DNA from: Blastobasis lacticolella
Taxonomy: Eukaryota; Arthropoda; Insecta; Lepidoptera; Blastobasidae
NCBI GenBank assembly: GCA_905147135.1
Contig: LR990053.1
Coordinates: 18,178,501 to 18,242,500, forward strand
Length of the DNA: 64,000 bases
Direction of reading: 5' to 3'
Below, piece by piece: positions 1-10,703 of this stretch. Under the pieces are notes generated by a model, which did no database searches, was not told the DNA's origin, and saw nothing but the letters and a program-made list of their open reading frames with translations. Both the position numbers and the translations under genes were made by a program. Each line of letters begins with the position of its first letter. The first letter of the stretch is position 1.

Positions 1-109
1 TTCAAATTAGGTTTCGACGAAACACTTATGAACGTCACAACATAACAGTAAAAACACTTAAATGTAGATCTTAATTACTAATTTCTACATACAAATTTAA
101 AAATAATAA

Positions 110-235
110 TAATCCATGTTAATAAAATTAAAAAATGATAATAATTATCATAACACGGAGACAATTGTAGGGTTCCCAGTGGCATTTTTCGTGGGCATCC
201 AGCGTGGCATGGCATCCTCGGCATAATGTACAGGA
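110..235 (-). mobile_element. LINE 3' tip (same family as 13129-13275)
   Basis: About 60 bases from 152 match 13217-13276: a shared stretch reading 'acacggagacaattRtaggg', then 'ttcccagtg' and 'cgtgggcatccag'. The other copy ends in a (GAAA)n tract at its low-coordinate side, so the sense strand is minus. Only the non-coding 3' end is present. Family name unknown. Confidence 0.5.
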
Positions 236-276
236 TTTTGTTTGGATGTAAATTTACAGATTTAACTATTTTACCT

Positions 277-439
277 AATCATCTTGGCGTAGGTATCCCG
301 GTCGTACCTCGCGCGAGAGCCCGGTCTCAGCCTTGTTCAGGATCCAGGATTTAGCAGGATGGAATCACAGTGAGCGACTGCTATGTGACCCTATTAAATA
401 ACAGGGGAACCGGGCCAGATTGTATCATGGCTATACATT
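277..439 (-). mobile_element. SINE-1 fragment (3' part)
   Basis: Begins with 'aatcatcttggcg' (reverse complement of the SINE-1 3' end) and includes 'atccaggattt' and 'caggggaacc', found in the same order in the other copies. The tRNA-like head is missing. Confidence 0.8.
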
Positions 440-1182
440 AAAACGTGAGTCGTTGAGCAGGTTCTCTTTCAAGTTAGTGAGGAAAAAACAAGCATTTTTA
501 TACAAACGGGAAATATTTGCGACCTTGGATCTCCCCTTGGGAACTTTCTGGCTGCAATCTGATTATGCACATCTAGAGCAGGGACGGAGGAGGTTTCGAG
601 TTTCTAAGGCACCTATCCCACTGAAAAGGCCGTTTACGTCACAGCGGGAATGTTTGGCTCCGAATTTCGATTGCACACAACTTGTGTAAGGTCTCCAAAT
701 TGTCTCGATTGTATGAAAATTGCCCAAGTTTTTCTAATTCACTAAAGACTCAGATACCTACAGTATGTTTAGGCGATCCCACTGCAAACCTTCCGAGTAG
801 ATACTATAAGCCGTCCAGAGCAATCCTGTCAGAGAGCCGGTAGAGGTTCAGTGAGCGAGTAATGCGGTTCGAATCGGCCCAAACCGGATTCTGGGAGCGT
901 GCTGCGGCCTGCGCTGCGGACTGTGCTGCGAAATGTTTGCTGACCAACCGCTGACAGAGTAGATATGTTTGTGTACTCATGAGTGACCGGGCTAACAATA
1001 TTTTGGAAATGGAAATGTGATTTTCGGCTTTGTGGCGGTGATTGTGATTATTGTTTCTGCAGGTAGGGGACGAACAGCTCGTTTAAAAAAAATTAAAATG
1101 TGTTGTGAAGCGTATTCGTTAATTCTCTTTTTAAATGTATGCTCTAATAACTATTGTATAAAATTAAGTCACATCCCGCCGC
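440..1182. other. No gene recognised
   Basis: Mixed-composition intergenic or intronic DNA. Short frames here have no recognisable protein features. A small triplicated 'ctgcgg' cluster lies at about 900-928. Nothing else is supportable. Confidence 0.5.
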
Positions 1183-1345
1183 CGTCAGTTCCGATGTATG
1201 TATGTACGCTTAGATATTTTAAGTTACGCAACGGATTTAAATTTGCTTTCAGCAATAGATAGTGTGATTTAGGAGAAAGGCTTATAGAGAAGGACAACAC
1301 TCGAACGAAGTCGCGGCGGGTCAGCTATTAGATATATAAAAAAGA
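1183..1345 (+). repeat. Lepidopteran-type dispersed repeat
   Basis: Contains 'acgcttagatattttaa', 'acgcaacggattt', 'gtgatttaggagaaaggctt' and 'gaagtcgcggcggg'. These phrases occur in this order in a repeat I recall from moth and butterfly genomes (from memory, not searched). The first half is also at 32641-32705. It carries no ORF. Whether it belongs to a Helitron-like or other non-autonomous family cannot be decided here. Confidence 0.5.
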
Positions 1346-3056
1346 GTTTGGAGTGATCGTTATATATTTATCGAAAAAGTGTTTTAAATGATAAATAATC
1401 TCATCCCGATTATTCTATCGAAATAGTGTTTTAAATGAAAAACAATATGTGAAAGAATTTCTGTACACAACATTGTCGTTCTTTTTACAATGTGATCGAA
1501 TTATGTCATTATCAACTCAGCACATTCTTTGATCGTTTTTTATGGTTTGTGAAATACTTACTCTCTGCTGATAATATGTGTTGTCGACAATTAAACCAGG
1601 AAAAGTTAAGAAAATGAATTTGAATACTAGTCAAGAATTTGCTAATTACTTTCAGAGCTTCGTCAGTCATTCTAAGCATAAGCACCTACTTAAAGTCGGT
1701 ACAGTCGAGAGAAAAACTCGGAAAGAATTTTTAAGTCTGCTCTTTACCCAACTAATTGCATTTCCATTTGCATTTAAAATATTTTACGACCCATTAAGAA
1801 AACTGAGCCACCACTTATTACTCTTTTAGTTTAATTTAATTATTATGTGGAGTAAAATCATATAAGAATTTACCAAAATTATGTAAATAGTTTTTACAAA
1901 GTAAAAAGTAAAACAAACCTCTACGCCGTAGCAATTGCGTAGCATAAGCGTAGCCGTTGTAGCAAAGCGTCTACGACTGGAACAGCATTTTATTGCTACT
2001 ACAATTTTGGATTAGTTCACATTTCTTTATTTTAAGGTTCAGGCCAAGTAATTTAAATTCTTCATTTAGAATGTTATGGTTACAAAACATAAAATTTTAA
2101 ATGTCTTGACTTTAATCTACTCATTTCCAAATTTATACACAGAAGTATAACCAGAGAATGGAAAGGTTTGTCATAGTTATGTCTATTTTCAGTTGAACCA
2201 ATGCAAAACATAATGAATGTGAAACAACAAGCCCGTCTAAAGACTCTCAGCAATCGATGGACCCACCATGTAACAGAATTACCTAGGAATGTCGTGGGGA
2301 AAACATCATGAAGAAATTGGGACATTAATTTGTCCTGAAATGAAAAATGTTATTTGTATTTAATACATTTTTTAATGCGGGCTGTATCGCTATTATTCGC
2401 TTATCGAATTCGTTATATTTATTAATTAATTTATTAGTTCATTTCACAGTTTAACAGCAATTAAAAACATATAAAATATGAGTACATTATGGTTAAAATG
2501 CCAATGACAAAAGTGCATTTTAAAATTTTGTTATGTAGCCACTAAGCAGAGATTGACAAATTAACAAAAAGACCATTAATATACGAATAGACACCATTTG
2601 TGCCCTCCGTTCTTTGTTTTGTCATTAGATGGTAGTGCTCTTGAATTAACTCCATTATCGACCCCCAAACGAAACTTAGAGCATTATTTCACGAAATCCA
2701 CTAATTCGACTTCCTTTGTCTTAGAGCCGCTCCACTCACAAGTTGATCCAATTTGTGTGAGATGATTAAACTTCGCAGACTGATAACCGCGCCTTTGAAA
2801 CTTGTGATATCGAGTATTTTGTTTATTGAAACATTTTCATTATCTAAGCGCTCCAGGTGGGGGCTTTCTGTGCTTTAATAATACAGTTATAATTGGATCC
2901 ACGTTGCTTGTTCGACACGCGAATACGTTCAGAGCGAACTTATCTATTGTTTTAGCGAATTATATAACGTCCTACCCTATCCTTGTAGGTCTAGGCAGCG
3001 CTTACATTACAGCGCTACGGTAATGACAAACCTCTCTCTCTCATGCTTCTTTCACT
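1346..3056. other. AT-rich DNA without recognised gene
   Basis: A 23-bp direct repeat lies at 1369-1391 and 1416-1438 (22 of 23 identical). A cluster of 'gtagc' and 'tacg' words lies at 1921-1985. No exon, RNA gene or mobile element is recognised. Confidence 0.5.
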
Positions 3057-3280
3057 TATTTTTTGCAATAACTAGCCAGGCATTTGACTACCATTTCACC
3101 AGGTGGTAAGTGACGATGCGGCTGAAGATGGAGCATGATTGTTGAAGAACAGCCCATTCACTCTAGCCTTGAAGGATCAGGGAACACAGTCACAGGCAAA
3201 ATATTCGATTCCTTAGCCGTACGCATTATAAAAGGTACCTGTTTGTGTGGATAGCTGGAAGATACACGACATAAATATGT
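3057..3280 (-). mobile_element. LINE 3' fragment (family of 63366-64000)
   Basis: On minus this matches the end of the element at 63366-64000: 'ggtaagtgacgatgcgg', 'cattcactctagcctt', 'gatcagggaacac' and 'ccttagccgtacgcattat' occur in the same order. It corresponds to the last coding codons and 3' UTR of the RT ORF and is decayed, with small indels and no open frame. No poly-A is visible on its low-coordinate side. Confidence 0.75.
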
Positions 3281-4112
3281 GAACATTCATTAATCTCTTC
3301 ATACATGAACGTCGGTTTCAAACTTATCACCCGGAGACGGGCGGCTTTGCGGGCGGCGCTGTATCGGCATAGGCATGTCAGTTCAAATACATTTCAAAAT
3401 TAAGTATCGTAATTTTTTCAATTCCAGTTTTGGCTACCAAGGACGAAGAGGACCGTTGAGTCAGATATGTTTGTAACATTTTACCTGACCTTTTTTTTAA
3501 ATATTTCCGATTTCGAGATATGTAAGTCTCGTTGTACCCCTGCCAATGCTTCCCTTCACAACATATGGTTAGCGCAATATAAATCATAGATTCGAATCAA
3601 ACAGCGATCGTTCGGTATCGCTTTAAATCTGCAGCTTATCGGCGGGCGCGCAGTTTCAGTTGTTTGTGATGTGCAATTATGGTGGGCGATGCGCGTTTTT
3701 GGACGATTACCACGCCCCCCTCCAGCGGTGTGGGAAGGGGGGGACCAGCCCCCCCAGTGGTGTGGGAAACCACTGATCCCGATCACCAATCGCCCGTTAA
3801 TATCAATTTATGCGCGCAATCCGCGTCGCAGGCGCACATTATCAGCTGATATAAATTATTTGTCCAATTACGCGCCGTGGTGAACGTCCGCTCAGCGATA
3901 TTGTCCGCGGCTCCTTGTTTCGTTTTCAATTAATTTTTGTACTCGTAAACGGTCTGGAAACGACTTTTTGTACGTAATTGTTTAAATAATAGGCTGTTGG
4001 GTAATTAAAAATTACGCGGCAATGATTTTGGTTGTGCTTATACACCTTCCATTGACCAGTTTCAGCCAAAGTAGCAGAAATGACGCTAGTAGATATTCCA
4101 CACATTATGTCT
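3281..4112. other. No gene recognised; GC-rich block
   Basis: Unannotated DNA. A GC-rich patch at about 3690-3790 holds a G7/C7 hairpin at 3737-3755 and two copies of 'gtgtgggaa'. Confidence 0.45.
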
Positions 4113-4384
4113 TAGTTACTTACAGCGGAGAGACTGCCATCTGACCCCCGTGACCCTGCTACCAGGGGTATCTGTCCGGATTAGATCATGGTTACTTGAA
4201 TATTCAGTTGCCTGAATGTCCATGTTCCATTACGATGTTTTCCCTCTCCGTAAGAGCATCGGTTAGCATTCAACTAATGTACATAACTCAATACATAGTA
4301 CATGGCAACAGTGGGATTCGAACCCGGTACCTCTCGCTTACGATATTCCGTCGGATATCTTTACCAATCGACCACCAATGGTCC
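4113..4384 (-). mobile_element. SINE-1, nearly full head, 3' end missing
   Basis: Reverse-oriented copy. It runs from 'cagcggagagactgcc' through 'gatgttttccctc' to the tRNA-like head, where 'gggattcgaacccggtacc' is the reverse complement of box B. It lacks the last 50-60 bases including 'ccaagatgatt'. Confidence 0.85.
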
Positions 4385-4852
4385 TTGTTTTTTAGGCTTG
4401 TTCCAAGAAGATCGGTTGAGTAATTTAGAAAATAAAAATATGTAAACATGGCATTTTCCAACGTTTTTTTTTGGTCAATTAAGTTATTAATAGAGAGTAA
4501 TTCATTGGGGAAATAATAAATATCCAATAATTGGGTATAACTTTATCTTCGATAGCGTTTTAAGGACTCCGCCCCCGTAAATAATCCACGGGGAATAGTA
4601 TGATTCCTTTTATTTTGTTTATTCTTTATTTATTTTTGTAGATGTGGGCGGCAGATCTCTTTGACGGTCGACGGTAGGAGCTGACGAGATTGATTATATA
4701 TAGACTGCCTAAAAATATAGAAGGAGACTAATTTTATTTTTTACGCAATGTAACACCAGCAACAAAGAAATAGCCCAATTAACAGAAATCTGTCACTATG
4801 GGGTATATATTTTAGGTTTCACACAGAACAGCAAGAGTTTTGTTAACCTGTA
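4385..4852. other. No gene recognised
   Basis: AT-rich DNA between two SINE-1 copies. No repeat or exon identified. Confidence 0.5.
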
Positions 4853-5011
4853 ACCTCCTGATCCAGGATTTGGCAGATCAGGTAATTACTGTGGAGCGAC
4901 TGCCATCTGACCTCCTTGACCCTGCCACCAGGGGAACCAAATCAGGTTGGATCATGGGTACACATCTGTCGCCTGAATGTACAGCTTTCATCACAATGTT
5001 TGTCTTCGCCG
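4853..5011 (-). mobile_element. SINE-1 fragment (body)
   Basis: Contains 'gatccaggatttggcag', 'gtggagcgactgccatctg', 'caccaggggaacc' and 'gtcgcctgaatgt' in SINE-1 order on minus. Both the head and the 3' tail are absent. Confidence 0.8.
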
Positions 5012-5142
5012 AAAGACAAAGACATAAATAATACACGAGTAGCAAGTGACGTCTACTGAGATCGTAACAATCGTGGCCTCAACTAACGGCCAATCATCCC
5101 AACATCCTTTCGCGGATATCTGGATAACTTTCACTTTCAATT

Positions 5143-5438
5143 TCAGTTTCAGTTTCGCATAATAATAAAGATACAACGCGATTTTATCGCCTAGGGACTA
5201 CGTTATGGACCCGTGACAGTAAGGATCCATCGAGCGATCTTGCTGAACGACTTTCGGACTACACGATGGACCTGTAATAGTAAGGATCTATGGAGCGGTT
5301 TTGCTGTAGAACTTTCGGGCTACTTGATGGACCTGTGACAGTAAGGATCCATCAAGCGATCTTGCTGGATATCTTTCAGTTTCACTGTTAGAAATTCAAT
5401 TTCTCACAATAAAGATACAATCGCAATTCTATCGCCTA
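5143..5438. repeat. Three-unit tandem repeat with duplicated flanks
   Basis: Three units of 61-62 bp lie at 5194-5255, 5256-5316 and 5317-5377. Each runs '(g)gRctac..atggacc..gtaaggatc..agcg..cttgctg..ctttc'. Each unit has an imperfect inverted pair, 'atggacc' with 'ggatccat'. A related block ('ataaagatacaa' then 'atcgccta') sits on both sides, at 5164-5192 and 5408-5437. No coding sense was found. Confidence 0.75.
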
Positions 5439-5747
5439 CCAATTCTCGTATCAGGAAAACTGAGTGTTCAATGTTACTAAACAAACACATTTCAATCAGG
5501 TGACGCTGTATTGTCGCACGTATTGAAAATCCCCAGGTGGTGTGTGTCTGTCATGAGAATCCAGGGATTAGAGAGAGGTTTCTGATACACGCTTCTCTTT
5601 ATTTTTTTTGTATTTGTTGTGTTTTGTTTACTCCTCGCAAAGGTTGTTATTTAGGATCTTCTCTGGATTGGATTGAATTCTTGACGTTTTGGAACCGGAG
5701 TTTCTTGACGGAATTTATTATGACATTTACAACATCAAAATTGTATT
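5439..5747. other. No gene recognised
   Basis: AT-rich sequence with no recognisable feature. Confidence 0.45.
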
Positions 5748-5849
5748 ATCTAGCTTGTATTATCCCATAGTACAAGCTTTGCTTAGTTTGGGGCTAAATG
5801 GCGCTGTGTGAATTTGTCCACGAATATTTATTTATTTATACATGATTTT
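5748..5849 (+). mobile_element. SINE-2 3' end without head
   Basis: Contains 'acaagctttgcttag', 'tttggggcta', 'atggcgctgtgtgaatttgt' and 'cacgaatatttatttattta', matching 10632-10703. The tRNA-like head is absent. It is either a 5'-truncated SINE-2 or the tip of a LINE with the same tail. Confidence 0.75.
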
Positions 5850-6242
5850 ATGAGAAGTTGTTATTGTCAAGTTGTAAGAGTTTGGGTGTTTTTTGGTTGT
5901 TCTACGTATATTTCGTGTATTCTAAATCGGATTGAATGTTCTCTCCTGAACTGTTTCCAGATTGACCTTTGTCTTTTCATCGGGACCACTATCGTTAGAT
6001 TGTATAAATCTGAAACTGTTGTTCAACAGTCGATAGATACATGAATTGTTAGTTAGCAGAACAGTTAGTCAATGCTACGGTCAAGTGACCTTTTGGATGT
6101 ATACGTGTATTTTTATTTATTTAATAACTTTTTTTTAAGCTAGATTTATTCATATAAAGATGTTTATGAAAAATATTATGTGGGGCTGAGTTATATCTGT
6201 TGTTAGACAAGGACGTTTAAGTTAAAGGTTTTTAAGGTGTTA
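5850..6242. other. No gene recognised
   Basis: AT-rich spacer with no supported feature. Confidence 0.45.
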
Positions 6243-6347
6243 AGGATGGCCCTGGTATTGCAAACGTCCATAGGCTGCGGTGACTACTTACCGTCAGGCA
6301 GACCGTAAGATTGTTTGCCACCTTGGTGGTATAAAAAATAAAAAGTT
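6243..6347 (+). mobile_element. LINE 3' tip
   Basis: Reads 'ggccctggtattgcaaa', 'gtccataggctgcggtgact', 'ccgtcaggcagaccgtaag', 'gccaccttggtggtata', then an A-rich tail. The same sequence is at 15196-15295 and partly at 49808-49885. Direction is set by the A-rich end. Confidence 0.7.
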
Positions 6348-6417
6348 ACAATGTACATTTTCGTCTTAGTCTGTTAAGTAGTTTTAGCTTGTAAGATTAA
6401 CAAAGGGACTTGTTACG

Positions 6418-6596
6418 TGGGAAGGAGAGTCCGGCCCAAGACGCGATGACTTGACGTAGTCAAGAATGATATGCGTACCAATAAGCTCACCACCAAGGAT
6501 ACCAAAGACCGAGCGAGGTGGGCCAGGAGTAGCTGGAAGGCGGACCCTGCGCGGGGGCGCAACCGGGACATAACATTAAGATAATGATGATGAGCT
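6418..6596 (+). mobile_element. RTE-like LINE end: last codons and 3' tail
   Basis: One plus frame reads GRRVRPKTR*LDVVKNDMR, then TKDRARWARSSWKADPARGR, which resembles the C-terminal end of RTE-like LINE ORFs (pattern 'GRPK.RW.D..K.D' then 'DR..W....RADP'). The stop falls where a Trp is expected, consistent with TGG to TGA. The 3' end 'gcaaccgggacataac' plus 'gataatgatgatga' resembles the SINE-1 3' end. The element is heavily 5'-truncated. Confidence 0.65.
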
Positions 6597-6677
6597 TGTA
6601 AGAATAACAAACAGACAATCACCAATCCTCACACTTAATACGGTGGTTACTTATCATCATGCCGCTTGAGCCAATGA

Positions 6678-6786
6678 CTTGATCCAGCCAAACTGACTAT
6701 AATATATTTCTCGAGAGAAATTTTGGAATTGCATGCCCCATGGCGGAAAATTTCTGCCTGAACACGGCCAGTTTGGCTTGATCAAG
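6678..6786. repeat. Nested inverted repeat (hairpin)
   Basis: Outer arms 6678-6695 and 6769-6786 pair over 17 of 18 bases ('cttgatcMagccaaactg'). Inner arms 6716-6724 and 6747-6755 pair perfectly ('agaaatttt' with 'aaaatttct'). This could be a MITE-like remnant. No terminal duplication was identified. Confidence 0.6.
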
Positions 6787-8370
6787 CCTATGTGTGATCA
6801 TGCTATTTAATCACTACACACTCAGGCGACTGATTGTGTAATCAAGATCCAATCTGGTCAGGTTCCCATGTAGTTTGTTACCCACAAAGATCAGATGGCA
6901 TTTACTCCAATGTAATTACCTGATTGAGAGATCCTGATCGAAGCGGCCCTTCTAATTAATATATTCAGTAATTGGTAAATTATTGCCAAGATGACCCTCA
7001 ATGCCGTAATACATAAAACAACTAAAGTTTGCAGAAACAAACGCTCTGGTGCCGCCACAAGCAACCTAAATGAACGAATTCTGAACACTATTCACTGTTC
7101 ACGTTGGTTTTATCCAACTATCACTTATCCCGTCAACACGTAATGGATTCTATATTATGCAGTGCGTGATAAGGTACATAATACATACACAGATTTCTCA
7201 TTAGCGCAAGATTAGGATCCGAACAGAATGTGCGGAATCCCGGACCGTTTCGGCGACTTGGGCTAATCTCAGATACGGCCACATACATCAGCGAGGGGGC
7301 GCGACGACTGTGAAACGAGGGCAACTCCTCAACTAACATTAATAATAATGCGAAAGCTTTTACTCGACGTCGCATGACAAAGGGCGCTGCGCGGAATTCT
7401 TCTCGTGCAGAATTTATACGTTCCGCGCTGCGTAAATTATCATCGGGAATCGGGGTTGCTGTAACAGTTTCGCAAGTTTCTACTCATTGTGTTGCACGTG
7501 GCACGAGCGAGAATCAACTCAAACTTAGACAGTTCTGTTATCTTAATTATTTGAATATTTTTAATTGATTAAGATTTTAAATAACTCTTTCTTTATCTGA
7601 ACCGGTGACGGCGTCGCCGTTGTTGACAAAGTGACATTTTAAAACGGTGACACTTAGTTCTAGTTTTGGCCTCCAAGTCAGATAAGTTTGTAGCACACAA
7701 TAAGTACACGTGACCGTGCGTGAAAATCCGCAAAATCACGCACCGTCGAAACCCGCCTTAAGATTATGCAAACCATTAATGACAGTTTCATCTTTGAAGT
7801 CCCGTGGTTATAAGCGGTATTAGCTAAGTATTTGGGCCTAGTCTAGAGATAACAGAGCCTCTCTTTACAGGTATTAAATGTTGAAACACATAATATAATG
7901 TATCTAGCGAGCTCAGAAACTGTCAAAACAATTGTAAACTGTAACAAAATCCACCGAACCATTTACAATTAAACGAAATGTTTTTCGAAGAAACATTTAT
8001 ACAATAATTTAGGTTTAAAGGAAGCAACAAATAAACATTAGGTAAGCTTTAAGGATTTCCCAGGCTTAACGGAGATCTATCACCTACCTTAGTACTTCTG
8101 CAAGATCATCCGTCCATGTCTTGGGGCACATCCTACGGTACACTTTAACAGCCGTACTCACTTACACACCCGTATCACACAAGACCTTTCATCCGCTGGG
8201 CGCCTTTTTGCATTACAAAGCATTAAATTGTATTCCATACTAAAGCAATTAAACCAGTGTAGAGCGCATCAACGCGTTTTTGCTATCACATGTTTGTATC
8301 TTCATTTACGGCAGTGGGAGAGGTCGCTGAATGGTCGCGGCGTTACAATTTTTTTTTATTCTACGCAGCG
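6787..8370. other. No gene recognised
   Basis: Roughly 1.6 kb with small frames at about 7133-7568 that match nothing I know. No repeat copy seen elsewhere in the window was recognised. Confidence 0.45.
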
Positions 8371-8530
8371 ACAAATGAGCAAATAGCCCACCTGCTGGTA
8401 AGTGGTAACTGTCGCCCATTTGAACGATTCATGCATTTAGGTTGCAGGCCACATGCAGAACCGCTGTGCCCTGGAATGAAATGCCTCATGCCTGTAATTG
8501 TGCTGGCGCTATCCTTCAAACTGGAACACA
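8371..8530. mobile_element. LINE-derived fragment
   Basis: Contains 'cacctgctggtaagtgg', 'tcgcccat', 'tgcctgtaattgtgctgg' and 'ccttcaaactggaacacaa'. This resembles a common lepidopteran LINE fragment (from memory). Orientation was not resolved. Confidence 0.5.
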
Positions 8531-8617
8531 AACGCATGCATTGTTGCTTGCGTTGTTGTGTTGTCTCAGGCGGACAGCTCAGGCTTAACATAGTCCGACC
8601 ATCTAAAAAGCTGATAA

Positions 8618-8873
8618 ATATATATAAAAATATATTCGTGAACAAATTCACACAGCGCCATCTAGCTCCAAACTAAACAAAGCTTGTACTATGGGCGCTA
8701 GATAACTGATATACTACTAAGATAATTTAAAATAAATACTTACTATACATAGAACATCCAGACCTGTAACAGAAATTAATATTCATCATTTAAATTTCTG
8801 CCCCGCCGGGAATCGAACCCGGTACCTCTTGCGGCTGGCTGGCATGTTGACTACTGAACCACTCAGGTCGTCG
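8618..8873 (-). mobile_element. SINE-2, near full length
   Basis: Reverse copy of the element at 10447-10703. The tail 'cgtgaacaaattcacacagc' is on the low side and the tRNA-like head, with 'gggaatcgaacccggtacc' as reverse box B, on the high side. The head resembles a tRNA-Gly, including the intact TPsiC arm. It has no stop-free frame and none is expected. Confidence 0.85.
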
Positions 8874-9184
8874 AATCTCAGCTCAGTCAAAACTCTGATC
8901 AGTCTCAGCTGCGTAGGATTCCCTCGATTGTTTTCCCCACTGTATACTGCTCTACGTATTCTGCAGTCGCTCCCCCGACACGCTTTGCGATTGCCAGCAT
9001 AAATTCATGTATAAGCGTCGAACGAGACGCAATAGCTGTCCACTGAGTGCAAACACTCTATCATTTGGTCGACCGGGGACAAATGGCGGTCACGGGATGC
9101 AATTATGTTCAAGCCGTATGTGTACTTAGCTCATTTGTTTTCATTTTCGATTAGATTTTGTCGACCGGTACAGTTACTACGGGG
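8874..9184. other. No gene recognised
   Basis: Unannotated spacer. No repeat recognised. Confidence 0.4.
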
Positions 9185-9248
9185 TGTTATCATCATCATC
9201 TTGACGTCATGTCCCGGTTGCGCCCCCGCACGGCTTCGGGTTACTACG
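9185..9248 (-). mobile_element. RTE-like LINE 3' tip
   Basis: On minus it reads 'gggggcgcaaccgggacat', 'gacgtcaagatgatgatgat'. This is the same 3' end as at 6555-6594 and the best match to the SINE-1 tail. Only about 60 bases are present. Confidence 0.65.
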
Positions 9249-9364
9249 GGGTGTGTTTTTGTAAATGGAATTCGCTTTTTAATCCGGCGTCATCAATCAA
9301 TCATTTAATCAATAAATCATGGGGGTAACGAATTGTTCCTAATTTTGACTGAAGCTGTTCATTT

Positions 9365-9485
9365 TCAAACCCCGACGAAACAGAAGGGTGTTATAAGTTT
9401 GATGTGTGTATCTGTGGCTCTGTGTATGCGTGTTTCTGTCTGTGGCATCGTAGCTCGGACGTAAACGGACGGTACGATTCTTTAT
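9365..9485 (+). repeat. Lepidopteran-type dispersed repeat
   Basis: Reads 'ccccgacgaaacagaagggt', 'gttataagtttgatgtg', 'gtctgtggcatcgtagctc'. I recall this phrase order from repeats in many moth and butterfly genomes, but have not searched it. No ORF. Confidence 0.45.
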
Positions 9486-9622
9486 TTGATAGCCAGTTTA
9501 ATGTATATGGTTCTTAGCTTTCTTTCAGTAAAATGGATTCACAAGTTTAGAAGATATAAGAGTGTATGTTAACTTGGCCGGGGATATTCCGATGTATTCT
9601 ATCAGTTAGGTTATCAACACAT

Positions 9623-9672
9623 CGATCTCCAACCCGCCCGCCGACCGTGAATGAGAGTAGGCAAAACCATCT
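9623..9672 (+). repeat. Short copy of a dispersed LINE-like repeat
   Basis: 'cgatctccaacccgcc' then 'gtaggcaaaacc' is shared with 34134-34161, and with 10221-10248 on the other strand. Confidence 0.45.
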
Positions 9673-9884
9673 ACAGATAAAGCTTGTCCAGCAATGAATT
9701 TATACGGAACGTGATGATTTTTGTATGTCAAACGGTATTTTTTTATAGTTGTCTACGTAATAGAAGCAGAAAATTGTTACTGTCTGCTGTTACAAAATAC
9801 AGTTTGTATAGGTGTTAGTAGTGGGTTGTCTACTATCGCACTTGTTGACTACTTTCATTTCATTAATGAAATAAATGAAAAATT

Positions 9885-10080
9885 CTATTGCTTATACATA
9901 CAATAAAACAAAAACAGAGAAAAAAAAAAGCAACCGGCGGCCTTATCGCTTAAAGCGATTTCTTCCAGGCAACCTAGAAACAGAATATACTCTAGGATAA
10001 GTGGTAAGTCTGTTCTACAGAACATGACACATGAACACAACACAGAACATGTATTAGGTAGCGCCATTCCGACATTATGG
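9885..10080 (-). mobile_element. Truncated LINE 3' end with conserved hairpin
   Basis: Carries 'ggcggccttatcgct', 'taa', 'agcgat', then 'tcttccaggcaacc'. These are the hairpin (arms 9945-9950 and 9954-9959) and motif found in LINE D's 3' UTR at 39341-39376. The rest is decayed 3' UTR. No coding part. Confidence 0.7.
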
Positions 10081-10140
10081 AACCTATAACAGCAGATCTC
10101 TATAAGTCTACAATCTCGTATTTTCTTTTTCTTTTCTATA

Positions 10141-10262
10141 TTATGATAACAGCCCGTAACAGTCCACTGCAGGACTTAAGGCCTCTCTCACAAAAGGGGG
10201 GGTTATTGCCATAATCTCCACGCTTGGCAGGCGGGTTGGAGATCGCAGTGTTTAAATATATC
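10141..10262 (-). mobile_element. LINE-like dispersed repeat fragment
   Basis: 'acagtccactgcaggactta', 'ggcctctctcacaaa', 'cacgcttggcaggcgggttg' resembles a very common lepidopteran LINE piece. Part (10221-10248) is the reverse complement of 34134-34161. The strand is a best guess. Confidence 0.5.
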
Positions 10263-10446
10263 AATGGAAAATGCTGCTGCCCATTTTCCAGACTACGGAG
10301 TCTCTTGATCTTTTGCCTCGAAAACATTAGTTGCCTTGTACGACACCCATGAGTGTAAGGGGTTGGTGCTATTCTACTCTGCCGGACACCACACGGTTTC
10401 TATATTACTCGTACTTTCGTTATCGTATCAATTGATCGATTGGTTT

Positions 10447-10703
10447 GACGACCTGAGTGGTTCAATGGTCAACATGCCGGTCTGCCACGCAAGAGGTCCC
10501 GGGTTCGATTCCCGGCCGGGCAGAAATTGAAATGATGAATTTTAATTTCTGTTACGGGTCTGGGTGTTCTATGTATAATAAGTATGTATTTAAAAGTATA
10601 TAAGTAGTTTATCAGTTATCTAGCACCCATAACACAAGCTTTGCTTACTTTGGGGCTAGATGGCGCTGTGTGAATTTGTCCACGAATATTTATTTTTTTA
10701 TTT
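10447..10703 (+). mobile_element. SINE-2, full length
   Basis: Head 10447-10522 resembles tRNA-Gly(GCC): an A-box-like 'gagtggttcaatggtc', the loop 'ctgccacgc', and B box 'gggttcgattcccgg'. The body leads to a 3' part with 'aagctttgcttactt', 'ggggctagatggcgctgtg' and 'aatatttattttttta'. About 257 bp. Other copies are at 8618-8873 (-) and 5748-5849 (+, 3' part only). It is a non-coding RNA polymerase III element that would depend on a LINE for movement. Confidence 0.85.

Noticed and set aside
5194..5377. A CRISPR array
   Set aside because: Units are contiguous with no unique spacers, and the genome is eukaryotic.
10447..10522. A tRNA-Gly gene
   Set aside because: Same reason: it is the head of a SINE-2 with body and tail.
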